Of a stretch of 64,000 nucleotides of DNA, positions 22,743 through 35,046 are shown in pieces. Numbering within the stretch: the stretch's first letter is position 1; the number at the start of each line of letters is the position of its first letter. The notes under the pieces are model-generated. The model saw only the letters and a list, made by a program, of their open reading frames with translations, was not told where the DNA came from and made no database searches. Both the position numbers and the translations under genes were made by a program. Source of the DNA: Boswellia sacra (lineage: Eukaryota; Streptophyta; Magnoliopsida; Sapindales; Burseraceae); contig SNVD02010198.1 in NCBI GenBank assembly GCA_013180625.2, positions 124,001-188,000 of the forward strand. The letters run 5' to 3'.

Positions 22743-25560
22743 ATGGAAACTTTACGCATTCTTATTCTATACAATGGTTCTTGGACTATGCAAGAGAATG
22801 GTGGTTATTTACACACCGGTGGGAGGGCGAAGCCATTGATAATTCGTAGGTCTGCTACCTATAATGAGTTGGTTGACTGTATTAGTACTGAAAGGGGTTG
22901 GGATCTTTGTAAGCATAACATAAGTTTAGAGGTTCAATTTGCTTTTAAGGGTGTTACGCCAATGCTGACTCCTATTGAGACTGACAACGATGTTTGTTTC
23001 TTTATACAATATTGTTTGGAGGACCAACAGTGATATACACCATTAATTGTTAAAGTTGAAGATAGGGAGAAGTGAAGACAGAGGTCAGGATCTGATGCAG
23101 TACATAGGCGACAAAGATCTTCTCATCCCTTTATGTTTCGCTCAGCTAGTAAAAGCAACCAATTAAGTGAGTCCACTCTTGTTTGTGCACAACCATAATT
23201 GAATTATGACGTTGGCATTGAGTTTGAGCAGTATTCAGGGCATGTAGGGCATGAGTCAATTGGGATCTTAGTTGAAAATGAAGAAGGGGTGCCCCTGTCG
23301 ATACCATCGAGATTGGTACATCATCTTGATAGCATTAGAGAGTTTGAGAGTTTAGGTAATATTGATATTAATAATGCTAGTGATGATGTTAATGATGACG
23401 ATGGTGGTGATGAAAATTGCGAAGATAATGATGATGGTAGTGATGATGTTAGTGAGCATGTTGACGATAATAATGATAATTACACTATTCATATTGAGAA
23501 TGATGTTGAGGGTTTGGATGATTTTTGTTGACAGCCAGGATATAGACGGTTCACATTTTGATAATGATGAACAGACGGAGATCTAGAATGATGTGAACCA
23601 GGATGTACCATTTACCGTTCCTTCTCCAATTCACTCTGCACCTACTCCTCCACTATACGGACATCAGCAAGATCCGGTGTCGAATAATGAGCCGAGAATG
23701 AATGCAAATCATAGATATGAAGAAGCTAATTTGGGCTCTGAAAATGACAGCCGTCAGGCTAACACATTCAGGTGGATGTCGTCTATTGTGCATTCATCAT
23801 CCACAGATGACGATGATGCTTCATCGTTTGTAGTTGACGGGATTGAGGTTGGGGTTGGGCAAATGTTTAACAGCAAAATAGAGTTTCATTAGAAGTTATC
23901 GAATTTGGCATTAAGATGAAACTTTCAATTCAAGGTGAGGAACTCCAATGCAACAAGGTTTGAGATTGTCTGCCGTGCTAAATCTTATAAATGGCGTTTA
24001 CATGCCACAAAGGTAACCAATTCACATTTCTTCCAAGTGAAAAAGTATAAGAACCATCACACATGCTCCAAAGCTGGACTTCACCCAAATCACAAACAGG
24101 CAACTGCACATGCCATTGACAAACATATTAAGAGTAAATTCGTTGAGGCATCGAGAATATATCATTCAAAGGATATTATGTCTGATGTTTAGGAGTCATT
24201 GGGTGTTAATATCACATACAACAAGGCATGGAGGGCAAAGAAGGCAGCTTTGCAAGAACTTCACGGATCTCATGAGGAATCATTCACACTACTCCCCCAG
24301 TACTTGTACATGATTAAGAAAGCAAACCTGGGGACCAAAACTTCTTTAGAAACTGATGACAACAACCACTTTAGATACTTTTTCATAAGTATAGGGGCCT
24401 CTATTGCTGATTTGCATCATCAATTAGGACAGTTATCGCAGTTGATGGTTTTTTTTTTTTTTTTTTGAAAAAGAAATATAGAGGTACAATGTTTTTGGAT
24501 TCTTGTATGGATGGAAATAAACAAATATACCCCTTGGCATTTGGAGTTGGGCATTCTGAAATGATGACTCGTGGAACTGGTTCATGAGACAGTTGCATGA
24601 TCATGTTGTACAAAATGTCTGAGATCTTGTTTTCATTTCTGACCGTTATCGTAGCATTGAACGAGCTATTATAGTAGTTTTTCCTCATGCACTAAATAGA
24701 TTGTACACTCATCATCTGAAGGGTAACTTGAAGGCAATGTTCAAGGATAAGACTTTGTTGGATATATACTACCGAGCAGCCAGGACATGTCACTATGCTG
24801 ATTTCAACTATCATATGTGACAAATTGAACCGTATATGCCAGCAGCAGCAACTTATCTTCGAGAGATTGGAGTCGATAGATGGATACATTCACAGTTTCA
24901 TTACCGACGGTATAACATCATGACAACAAATATAGCTGAGTCGATGAACAGCTGCTTGCGACATGCGAGATTCTTTTTGGTGACATTGTTAGTAGATTAT
25001 TACTGAGCGAACTTGCAGCAATGGTTCTATGAGCATCGACAGTTATTTGCTAACTCAGAATTACATCTCTCGCCGTGGGCCAACAAGTTGATGGAGAAGC
25101 GTTTAAAAGACGGTGAACGTATGAGGGTTAGCAGTATCTCTCTTACTATGTATGAGGTGAGAGGCAACGACTGTGTTAGCATCGTTGAAATGCACGCTCG
25201 GGAATGCACGTGCCGGGTGTTTGATCTTGACCAGCTTTCGTGTGCACATTTATTAGCTGTTTGCAAACGTATGAATCTACTAACGTGCCATGATTATTGT
25301 GCCCATTGGTATACGACTGAAACATTACTACATACATATGCTCTGCTAGCTGTTTCTGTTGGCATTATTGAGGATTGGATGGTTCCTGAAGAGGTACGCA
25401 GCAGACCGCCAATCATAAGGAGACCAGCAGGTCGTCCTTAGGGGAATCGAATTCCTTCCATCGGTGAGTCTAGCTCGTCTCGAACTTGCGAGCAGTGTGA
25501 AAGTTCCGAGCATAAACGTCAAACTTGCCAAAACCCAGTTTCGCTTCATTACGGGGGATG
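22743..25560 (+). pseudogene. Decayed Mutator-like (MuDR) transposase
   Basis: The reading is broken by stops and frame changes (for example near 23033, 23080, 23530, 24190 and 24820, and a T18 tract near 24449-24466). The N-terminal part (from 22743) resembles the PB1-like/MuDR N-terminal domain. An acidic Asp-rich stretch (about 23370-23520) follows. Then come the MuDR transposase pieces: RFEIVCRAKSYKWRLHA, HTCSKAGLHPNHKQ, FISIGASIADLHH, an AVDG-like first catalytic region interrupted by the T-run, LDSCMDGNKQIYPLAFGV, FISDRYRSIERAI, and TNIAESMNSCLRHAR. A SWIM zinc finger is clear near 25203 (ECTCRVFDLDQLSCAHLLAVC, CxCx..CxH), followed by a Pro/Arg-rich tail and a CEQCESSEHKRQTC knuckle. 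It cannot make a functional transposase. Confidence 0.85.
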
Positions 25561-25677
25561 ATGTCTACCATATGTAGGCAATGATTTTTTTTGTCTATGT
25601 AATATTATTTGTTTGTTGTAAGCGACGTAGTCTATTTATTTTATTCCAGTTTGTGTCTAGTTCAAATTAATAACTTT
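25561..25677. other. Spacer after MULE transposase
   Basis: Short AT-rich sequence between the transposase end and the tandem repeat array; nothing recognised. Confidence 0.5.
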
Positions 25678-25872
25678 CATTTATGTGATTTTGTCAATGT
25701 ATAAAACATTTATGTATGAAACATTCATTTATGTGCTTCGTCAATGTATGTAACATTCATGTATTAAACACGAATTTATGTGCTTTGTCATTGAACTAAA
25801 TATTCGTGTATGAGATTCTCCTTTATGTGCTTTGTCAAGGTATAAAACATTCATGTATAAGTATAAAGCCTT
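25678..25872. repeat. Degenerate ~48-bp tandem repeat, four copies
   Basis: TTTATGTGCTTTGTCAA-type units followed by TGTATAAAACATTCATGTAT recur near 25680, 25729, 25774 and 25830 with small length differences. It lies between the two convergent MULE genes. Confidence 0.6.
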
Positions 25873-26016
25873 CATTTGGTAGACAAAAAGTAAACAAACG
25901 GAGTTGTTTCATAGCTAAGCAAACTCAAACGGGAAACTAAATAGTCACTGTTCAAATGTATATTAGTTGTACTACGATTTACAAAAAGTACGTATAAAAT
26001 GTTGATGTAATAACTC

Positions 26017-27120
26017 TCATTTAGTGGAACTCTGACCCCCCATATCAGGTCTAATAGGGGAACTCTTACCAGCAGAAGGTGGAGCTGATGGATCCTCTGT
26101 CGGAAATGGCTCAATCCTCTCATCGGGCAATAATGGAGTATCCACAGATGTCGCCCAGGCTACATGTGCACCTCTCCGGATACCAACTACTTAAGCGAGC
26201 CTAATATACCACTATGTCCTCTGTTCTGTCTCAGATGGCTCCAAAATGATGAGTGGACGAGCCTGCATCAACAAATAATCCATCAAATTAAACGGTGATT
26301 CGCTGTGACCCAAAACAAGAAAAGTCATATGACAGAGGAACCTTACATTCTTGCCTCCTAACCAGCAGGACATCACATTTGACGATGTCCTCCGACGGGG
26401 TTTTCTTTGTCTCCCACTTTAACAAACGTGGTATCCTCCCCTCTAAGTCCTTGCCCACTCGCCCATATGTTGCGCCAATGTAAGGGACGGCCTCGTATAA
26501 CCAAACCTGAATAACATAAGGATTATTTAGTGATACTATGTATTTAAATTTGTACGCCAAAGCAAATAATAAACACGTCAACACACTTGTTTTGCAGTAT
26601 GTACCTGAATAGCGTAGGGGTACCCTTCTAAGTTATATCTCTCTACCTGCTTTGTCTTGGCTTGGGCTCGCTTCTTATACTTTTCTAACCTCCTGTCCAA
26701 AGCGTTTTTCATTCCTTCAAGTGTCTTTTCAAAAGACACCGAACCCCATGGATAATTGTTAAAATTATCCAGTGTGTTGACAAAATTCAACCACACATAG
26801 GAGACAAGTCGGTGTCAATCCCATACCATGCAAAAATGCTCGAGCACGTAATACAAGGCCAGCTTCACAACATCCTCGTCTGGCATAGCTGACACATTCA
26901 ATTTGTGAAGTCTCCCATAAAAATCTTTCAGCTCCATGTCCTCGCCCTCAAAGTACGTATCCAACAAAAGGCATGGCTTCAACATAGTCGGTATTGGTGG
27001 CACGGTGGAAGCAAATCTCAATCTGATAACCAAACCAAACTCGTGGGTAAAAAAATGAATCAGTCTTCCTATAAAGAAGGAAAAAAAAAACATAAGATGC
27101 CAATAATGTAACAAAAACAT
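26017..27120 (-). pseudogene. DUF1985-like gene fragment associated with the MULE
   Basis: On the minus strand, open blocks at about 27120-26815, 26796-26580, 26520-26290 and 26200-26017 show the layout I know from DUF1985 proteins, often fused to Ulp1-type proteases and carried by plant MULEs. Landmarks are FGLVIRLRF, DVVKLALYYVLEHF, NFVNTLDNFNNYPWGSVSFE, YNLEGYPYAIQV and VWLYEAVPYIG. The last block is Pro/Ser/Glu-rich and stops with TGA at 26017-26019. No Ulp1 catalytic domain was found. The gene runs convergent to the transposase at 22743-25560. Its 5' side ends close to the Athila element at 27179 and appears truncated. Confidence 0.65.
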
Positions 27121-27178
27121 AACTACAAATACCAGATGCTCAAAAATAAAATTTATTAACTATATTGTAATTCAAAAC

Positions 27179-28545
27179 TGATGAACACTTAAATATGCAT
27201 GTTTAATAAGAGCTTAGTTCATCATATTGCATTAATAGTGTCATTAAATTCCTCAACTTAAGCATATTTGTAGTCTTTGCATCTTTGGAATTAACTTCCT
27301 CTTAATTTTGGTTTTGTTACAGGTTTGGTAAAATGAGCATAACTCTCTATTTATAGATCAGAATGGTGCAATTCTTAATGTTTTTGAAAGCTAATTAAAT
27401 TATCTACAAGATTATATTTCAGAAGCATCATCAAATTCGGGCTCTTAGTGGACCAAAAATGGGCTTGAAGTGAACCCATCTGCAATTTCAGCCCAGCTTG
27501 ACCATGCCTCAGTATTTTGACCATATCTCTCAGAATACGTATCCAAATTGTATGAATCAAGATGTTCTAGAAAGCTGAGAGAAATATCTATGACTTTCAT
27601 GAAGACATGTGATTAAAATTCTCAAAAATTCAATATCAAAATCGGTGGTCAAAGTCGGTTCACCTAATTACCCTAATTGTCAAAGTTGGTGCATCTAATA
27701 TTTGACAATTATTCCTTTGTAATTTGACAAGTTTGCCCCTAAGTGTATCTATAAATAGAGGTGCCTTGTGACCCATGGGGGCATCTTGGCCTTGCTGGGA
27801 TCTTGTATTGTTTTTCTGTCTTGTATTTCTATGTTATTAATGAATTTCCTTTTTCTTATAATTTGTTTTCTTTCTCTTATAATGTCTTTCTAATTTCTCT
27901 CTTGCTAAGGTGAAAGGGTGAAACCCTTGATATGAGAGTAAGGATTCTCGAACCCTTTAATACGTGCTTAATAATCATAATCTTGTATTGTTTATATGAT
28001 TTATATTTATTTCTCTAATCAATCTTGACACCACTTCTAAAGTGGAGCTCTTGATCCATTGTAGACAATCCTTGGCACATCAAATGCTTGGATCCTTTCT
28101 AGATGTCGTATGGTTTTTCCTTACCGACACCAATCTAGTTAGGAACCTTGATTTTTTGTAGACATATGGAGATTGGCACATTGGATGCTTGAACCCATTT
28201 ACAAGAAGTGGTATAAATATTGGTAACAAAGCAAATATAATTCATATAACTAAAACGGGTTGTTTATCCTTATTTGAAATATCAAGGGCGGATCCCCTAA
28301 CCTTAGCTTTCATTATTATTGTGTTAATTTCTCTTGTGTTATTATCATCTATTGTTTATGAACTTGTTCTTTACTAATATTCATTGATATTATCTTGCCA
28401 TATCTTTGAATCAATCATATCATATTTGCTTACCTTATAATTTGTAGCGTTAAAATCTCCTTCCTCGTGGATCGACCCCGGTCTTACCGGGTTTATTACT
28501 TCGACACTCCTATACTTGGGAGACAATCTTTTTTCGGATGTGTCA
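27179..28545 (+). repeat. 5' LTR of Athila element 1
   Basis: It starts TGATGAACAC and ends GGATGTGTCA. A TATAAATA box lies at 27750-27757, about 800 bp before the LTR end, followed by a transcribed-type leader. The 3' part contains the CCTCGTGGATCGACCCCGGT tract typical of Athila-type LTRs. Confidence 0.88.
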
Positions 28546-28551
28546 AGTTTT

Positions 28552-28569
28552 TGGCGCTGTTGCCGGGGA
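28552..28569 (+). other. Primer binding site (tRNA-Asp) of Athila element 1
   Basis: TGGCGCTGTTGCCGGGGA, six bases after the LTR end, matches the complement of the plant tRNA-Asp 3' end except for one C-to-T change. The intact form is present in element 2 at 56036-56053. Confidence 0.85.
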
Positions 28570-28739
28570 AGGTAAAATTTGGCGTGCAAAATTGTAAGTG
28601 TTCTCTTTTCTCATTTTAGATCTTAATTTCTTGTGTGTTCATTTTTTCTTCTCTTTCCATCTCTCTTCCTTGCATGAAAATTTGGTCACGAACATCTAGT
28701 GATAGACTTGTTAGAAAAACATCATCTTCCTTAGAAAAC

Positions 28740-30204
28740 ATGGCCGACAATCATGTGGAAATATTCACGGATGAATGGGACAGCCGATCGCAACAAAATG
28801 ATCAAAACCAACGAAGAACCCTCAGAGACTACATGAATCCGATAAGGACTAGTGCACCATCTTGTGTAGTTTCTCCTCCAGATTCAATCCATTTCAATTT
28901 CAAGCCAAGTTTTGTTCGACTTCTACCCACCTTTCATGGCCGTGACATGGAGAACCCATATTCGCACTTGAAAATCTTTGAAGAGGTATGTAACTCCTAC
29001 ACTGACCCAAATTGTAGCATAAACACTATTAGATTAAAGCTTTTTCCTTTTTCTTTCAGAGATAAAGCTAGAACATGGCTACAAAATTTGAGGTTGAATT
29101 CCATTAGTTCATGGGATGAGATGAAACAACAATTTTTGAAAAAATTTTTTCCTACCCATAGAACAAATTCTCTTAAAAGACAAATTTCTGATTTCTCTCA
29201 AAAACAAGGGGAAACCCTTTACCAATGTTGAGATAGGTATAAGGAACTACTTAATACCTATCCTCACCATGGTTTTGAAACTTGGAGAATAGTTTGCACA
29301 CTTCTATGAAGGGTTAACACCTCAAGATAGGCAACTAGTAGAATTAATGTGTAATGGAGAATTTAAAGAAACAAGTCCCTGAGGAAGCACTTGACTTCCT
29401 AGATTCCTTGCAGAAAAGGGACAAAATTGGGACACTGCTGGCACCTATGCAGGACCAAAGCAAGACCTTTCAAAAACCTTGACATCCAAGAGAGGATTAC
29501 AACCTTAGGGAAGACCAATGACCTTCAAGCCAAATATGCATCCCTAGCTAGAAAAGTCGAGGCTGTTAGAGATAAAAAAATGTGTGTGGAGTGCGTTCAA
29601 TTGAAATTCTATTCAAGAAAATGTCTGTAACATTTGTGATGACAATGACCATTCTACTGATGATTGCCCAACTTTGCCTGCCTTTAGGGAATGTCTCCAT
29701 GAGCATGCCAATGCCTTGAACACTTTCAAAAGGCCAAATCACAATCCATACTCACAAACCTACAATCCTGGTTGGAGAAATCATCCAAATTTTAGTTGGA
29801 AAAATGACAATCATGCACAATCTTCACAAGTCCCCTTCCAAACACGACAAAATTTTCAAAATTCTCATGATCATGCATATGCTCCTCCTCCTAGGAATGA
29901 CTTTGAAGAAACATTGCATTCATTCATTACAAAGCAAGAGACTTTCAATAGTCAAACTGCTCAAACATTAGTAAATTTGTCAGAAACTCTTGCAAAATTT
30001 GCATCTACATTTAGCATCCAAGAGAAGGAAAAATTTCCTTCTCAAACATTGCAAAACCCCAAAGATCAATCTAACGCAAATGCAGGGAGTTCAAGTAACC
30101 ATTATTTTGACCAAGCCAAGTCAGTCATGACCCTTCGCAATGGTAAGGTTGTTGAAAAACACATTCCTGACCTTTGTGAGAAAGAAGAAGAATCAATCTC
30201 TTAA
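28740..30204 (+). pseudogene. Athila gag (element 1), broken
   Basis: The likely start is ATG 28740 (MADNHVEIF). The retrotransposon gag core is clear: FHGRDMENPYSHLKIFEEV, RLKLFPFSFRDKARTWLQNL, SSWDEMKQQFLKKFFPTHRT and the QISDFSQKQGETLYQC helix. A TGG-to-TGA stop lies near 29229 and frame slips occur between about 29280 and 29640. A CCHC zinc knuckle (CNICDDNDHSTDDC) is at about 29627-29670, followed by an Asn/Gln-rich tail with a helix (LHSFITKQETFNSQTAQTLV). Gag would form the virus-like particle that packages the element RNA. Confidence 0.85.
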
Positions 30205-30261
30205 GGGTAGGAAGAGGTTGCCAAACCAACACCTAGCGAAGAGGAAACCAAATCCTCATAT

Positions 30262-33200
30262 GTGCCTCCATTTCCTCAAGCATTAGCCACACAAAAGAAG
30301 CCAACTCACAATTCTGAAATCTTTGAAATTTTCAAACAGGTAAAGGTCAACATTCCCTTGCTTGATGTGATTAAACAGGTACCTTCTTATGCAAAATTTT
30401 TAAAAGACTTGTGCATTGTGAAAAGAAAACTGAATGTGAAAAAGAAGGCCTTCCTAACTGAGCAAGTAAGCGCTATTCTTCAAAACAATAATACAGTAAA
30501 ATATAAGGATCCAGGTTGTCCTACAATTTCTGGTGTTATTGGAGACCATAAAATTGAACAAGCTTTACTTGATCTTGGTGCTAGTGTGAATCTGCTTCCA
30601 TATTCGGTTTTTCAGAAACTCAATCTAGGTAAGTTAAAGCCAACTTCTGTAACTCTTTTGCTTGCTGATAGATCAATTAAAGTACCAAGAGGAGTAGTAG
30701 AAGATGTATTAGTTCAAGTTGATAAATTCATTTACCCAGTGGATTTTATTGTCTTGGACACACAATCAGTGGAAGTAAGCAATTCAATTCCTGTTATTTT
30801 AGGGCGTCCATTTCTAGCTACCTCTAATGCTTTGATTAATTGCAGGAATGGAGTCATGAAGCTATCATTTGGGAATATGACATTGGAACTTAATGTTTTT
30901 AATATGTGCAAACAACCAAATGAAGAAGAAGATGAAATTGATGAGGCCAATGTAATTGAATCTATTATGGAAGATCAAATCCAAAAAGGGAGTTCTTTTG
31001 ACCCTTTGAAAACTTGTCTAGTGAATTCATTAGAATCAAGTATGGAACTAGAGTCTGATCTTTCTGATATATGTTCTTTATTGGATTGTGCACAGGTGAT
31101 GGAAAAATGCTCAAAACTGAGATTCGAAGAATTGGGGAAAATAAATGAAGGCAAGGAAGAGAGAGCTCCCAACTTAGAACTAAAGATCTTACCTGAAGGA
31201 CTGAAATATGCATATCTTGGGGAGAATCAGACATATCCGATGGTAATTTCTTCATCCCTCACATGCGAGCAAGAAGGTAAGTTGATAGAAGTGCTTAAAA
31301 GGCATAAAAATGCTATTGGGTGGACTTTAAAAGATATAAAAGGCATTAACCCTTTAATTTGCACACATAGAATACATTTAGAGGAAAATGCCAAAACATC
31401 TCAACAACCTCAAAGGAGATTAAATCCACACATGAAAGAGGTCATTAGGGCTGAAGTTCTCAAACTACTTGATGTGGAAATTATCTATCCTATTTCTGAT
31501 AGTAAGTGGGTAAGCCCTACACAAGTAGTACCTAAAAAATCTGGCATCACAGTGGTTAAAAATGAAAAGTGTGAATTATTGCCAACTCGTGTCTCATCTA
31601 GTTGGAGGATGTGCATTGATTATAGAAATTAAATGCTGTCACTAGAAAAGACCATTTTCCCTTACCCTTCCTTGACCAAATTCTTGAAAGAGTAGCAGGA
31701 AACCCTTACTACTGCTTTCTTGATGGATACTCAGGCTACTATCAAATTCTCATTGCACTTGAAAACCAAGAAAAGACCACATTCACGTGCCCTTTTGGCA
31801 CTTTTGCATTTAGGAGAATGCCTTTTGGACTTTGTAATGCCCCAGCCACTTTTCAAAGATGCATGTTAAGCATTTTCAGTGACATGGTGAGCATTGTTTA
31901 GAAGTTTCATGGATGATTTAACTGTCTTTGAAAACTCTTGATAATTGTCTTGAAAATTTAGAAAAAGTCCTAAAAAGGTGTGTAGAAAAAGGTCTTATTT
32001 TGTATTGGGAAAAATGTCATTATATGGTCACTTCGGGAATTGTTTTAGGTCATGTGGTGTCTTCTAAAGGAATTGAAGTGGACAAAGCAAAAGTGGAATT
32101 AATTTCCCATTTGCCTCCACCAAAAACAGTTAAAGAGGTTCGTTCATTCTTGGGGCATGCTGGATTTTATAGGAGGTTCATAAGAAATTTCAGTGCTATA
32201 TCTAAACCTCTTTGTAACCTCTTAATAAAAGATACTTCCTTTGAATGGACTCAAGAATGTCAAAATGCCTTTGATACACTAATTGGACTTTTAACAACTG
32301 CTCCAATTATGCAATCTCCTGATTGGTCCTTGCCTTTTGAATTGATGTGTGATGCAAGTGACTATGCCGTTGGTGCTGTCTTAGGACAAAGAAAAGAAGG
32401 TAAGCCTTATGTGATATACTATGCAAGTAGGACTTTAAATGATGCACAAATGAATTACACAACAACTGAAAAAGAACTACTTGCAGTAGTATTTGCATTA
32501 GACAAATTTCGATCTTATTTAATTGGCTCTCCAACAATCGTTTACACTGACCATGCAGCTGTGAGATATTTAATGACTAAACAGGATGCAAAAACTAGAT
32601 TGATACGGTGGATCTTATTGCTCCAAGAATTCAACATCACAATAAAGGATAAGAAAGGAGCCAAAAATGTCGTTGCAGATCATCTTTCAAGATTAACGAC
32701 AGAGACATTAATTAAAACTTCACCTATCAATGATTCTTTTCCTGATGAAATTTTATTTTCCGTTGCTGTTGTACCTTGGTTTGCTAACATTGTAAATTTT
32801 CTTGCAACAGGAAAAATGCCACCTCATTGGAATGCTCAAGACAAAAGGAAATTTTTAACCGAGGTGAAAAATTTTTATTGGGATGACCCATATCTGTTCA
32901 AAAATTGTCCAGACCAAATAATAAGAAGATGCATACCCGACAATGAGGTAAGTAGTGTCATTAACTTTTGTCATTCTGAAGCATGTGGAGGACATTTTTC
33001 ACCTAGAAAAACAGCTGCTAAGATCTTACAATGTGGATTTTATTGGCCCACCTTATTTAAAGATGCACATGCATTTTGCAAAACGTGTGAAAATTGTCAA
33101 AAATTGAGATCCATTTCAAAAAGAAACATGATGCCTTTAAATCCCATTCTTGTTGTTGAAATCTTTGATTGTTGGGGTATTGATTTTATGGGACCCTTTC

Positions 33201-34058
33201 CACCGTCATTTGGTTTTGTGTACATCCTTGTTGCAGTAGACTATGTTTTAAAATGGGTCGAGGCAATTCCATGTCGAAACAATGATCACAAAACAGTTGT
33301 CAAATTCTTGAAGGAGAATATCTTGAGTTGATTTGGAATTCCTCGAGCCATTATTAGTGATGGGGGTACACATTTTTGTAACAAACCATTTGAAACTTTA
33401 ATGAAGAAATATAGAATAACCCATAAAATTTTTACACCTTATCACCCACAAACAAGTGGACAAGTTGAATTAGCTAATAGAAAGATAAAACAGATCTTAG
33501 AAAAAACGGTTAACCCAAATCGTTAAGATTGGTCTTTAAGACTTAATGATGCACTTTGGGCTTACCGAACTGCTTTCAAAACATCATTGAGGATGTCTCC
33601 TTATAGATTAGTTTATGGAAAACTTGTCACTTGCCAGTGGATATTGAACATAAAGCTTACTGGGCCATTAAAACATTTAACACAAACTTGAATGATGCTT
33701 GCAAGTTACGTAAACTCCAACTGAGTGAACTTGAAGAAATCAGGAATGAGGCTTATGAAAATTCTAAAATATACAAAGAAAAAATGATGGTTTTTCATGA
33801 CAAATCCATTGTTAGAAAATCTTTTGACCTTCACAAAAAGTTCTTTTGTATGATTCAAGATTGCATTTGTTTCCTGGTAAACTTCGGTCTCGTTGGACTG
33901 GGCCTTTCATTGTTAAAAATGTTTTCCCTCATGGAGCAGTTGAAATTGAGAACCCAAAGAATGGTAATGTGTTTAAAGTTAATGGACAACGGTTAAAACC
34001 ATTCTTTGAAAATTTTGACCAAAACGAAGAGTCCATTGCTTTAATCGATCCTTTTTAA
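30262..34058 (+). pseudogene. Athila pol (protease, RT, RNase H, integrase), broken
   Basis: Order: aspartic protease (ALLDLGASVNLLP, about 30560-30600), reverse transcriptase beginning WRMCIDYRN at the end of the first open block. It then continues in other frames through FPLPFLDQILE, FLDGYSGYYQI, TFAFRRMPFGLCNAPATFQR and a FMDD catalytic box near 31908. RNase H follows (LMCDASDYAVGAVLGQR; TEKELLAVVFALDKFRSYL), then integrase with an HHCC finger (HSEACGGHFS..CKTCENCQK), [19 protein letters not shown] and HPQTSGQVE. Breaks: a one-base loss at about 31629 after YRN, frame slips near 31900 and 33330, a stop near 33523 and a slip near 33840. Not functional as read. Confidence 0.88.
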
Positions 34059-34182
34059 GGATTGATTTTTCCCGGTCAAGTGGCGGATACGGTACTCCGT
34101 GACTTTTAAAGTCGGTTTTTCAGTTCCCTAAAAACTGTTGCTCACCTTGCATTCATTTTCTTTTCTTTTCTTGCATTTTCAC
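34059..34182 (+). other. Post-pol conserved leader of the Athila 3' region
   Basis: Non-coding tract with TTCCCGGTCAAGTGGCGGAT and CAGTTCCCTAAAAACTGTTG (a short hairpin, CAGTTCCCTAAAAACTG). It is nearly identical at 58127-58210 in element 2, so it belongs to the retrotransposon family rather than to the inserted genes. Confidence 0.65.
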
Positions 34183-34731
34183 ATGGACACCATTCTCTCA
34201 AATCTGCACAAACATTTTCCCTCTCTTCCTCCAAATGATTTGCTTAAAATTTACAAAGCTCGCGCAGAAAGACTATGGATGTTGATGCGTAAGGGTATGC
34301 CTGTCGAAGTAAGATGGTTAATTGAAGCCAAGGTTTGATTTTCCTATGAATTTTCAGATAATCTTGTGTCTCACATGCCAGGTATCAGAAAAAGCTCTTA
34401 CGCCAAAAAGCGAAGAGCGAAAAGGTTACAAGTTTGTCCCAAATGTGCAAGATGGACTTGTAACCAGCGTTGCCGCTCCTTAGGATATTTGTCTAACAAT
34501 CGAGAGGATAAACTACAGTTCATCAAGAATGGACTGAGTAAGGAGTCTTTGGATGATATCCGAACGACTCTTGAGACGCATTCTTGTGGACTTGTGCAGC
34601 GTGAAATTTTTAATTTGTGGACACAATTCCGAGATGAGCAGGAACGCTATAGTCTTGGGAATCTGACTCAAAACGACCCTGTTTGCCAGTTTATAAGAAA
34701 ACTGGATGGGAAGCATATCCCCAACTCATAG
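34183..34731 (+). CDS. Extra Cys-rich ORF of Athila element 1 (function unknown)
   Basis: Two nearly adjoining frames: 34183-34338 (starts MDTILSNLHKHFPSLPPNDL, predicted helical, ends with TGA) and 34366-34731 (starts MSHMPGIRKSSYAKKRRAKR). The second has a basic N-terminus and a cysteine cluster CPKCARWTCNQRC, which could form a zinc site, then a helical segment ending IRKLDGKHIPNS before a TAG. In-frame sequence after the TAG stays readable (VFKPFLDVKPEEDV). Athila elements often carry an env-like ORF after pol, but I see no signal peptide or membrane segment here and do not recognise a family. Element 2 keeps only the last part (58235-58360). It may be a captured host gene or a lineage-specific ORF. 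Confidence 0.5.
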
Positions 34732-35046
34732 AAGGTGTTTAAGCCGTTTCTGGACGTAAAACCAGAGGAAGATGTGAGTCACAGTCACAACTACCTGTAC
34801 ATATGCATGCGTGCCATCATTTTTGAATTTTAATACCTCATAGCTGTCATTTTTGAATTTGTATCTTTTGTTTGACTTATGGTGTCTTATTTCATCATCT
34901 TTTGAATTTTTATGCATTATTGTCAAATTTTTCAACAAACAAACGAGCTACCTAGATAGATATCATCATTAGCATACCTTTTTGCACTCCATAAATACCA
35001 CATCTCTTGTTCTCTTCTTCACACATAGTTAGAGAGTTGCATAGAC
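34732..35046 (+). other. Sequence between extra ORF and LOG-like gene
   Basis: Partly shared with element 2 up to about 34815 (GCGTGCCATCA). From there to the LOG start the sequence is present only in element 1. It includes two close copies of GTCATTTTTGAATTTTTAT-like sequence and a TATA-like CCATAAATACC near 34989, about 58 bp before the LOG ATG. Confidence 0.45.

Noticed and set aside
23362..23586. Met/Ile-rich + strand frame in the MULE
   Set aside because: Out-of-frame reading of the GAT/GATGAT acidic stretch of the transposase.
25027..25266. Minus-strand frame opposite the SWIM domain
   Set aside because: Antisense shadow of the transposase C-terminus.
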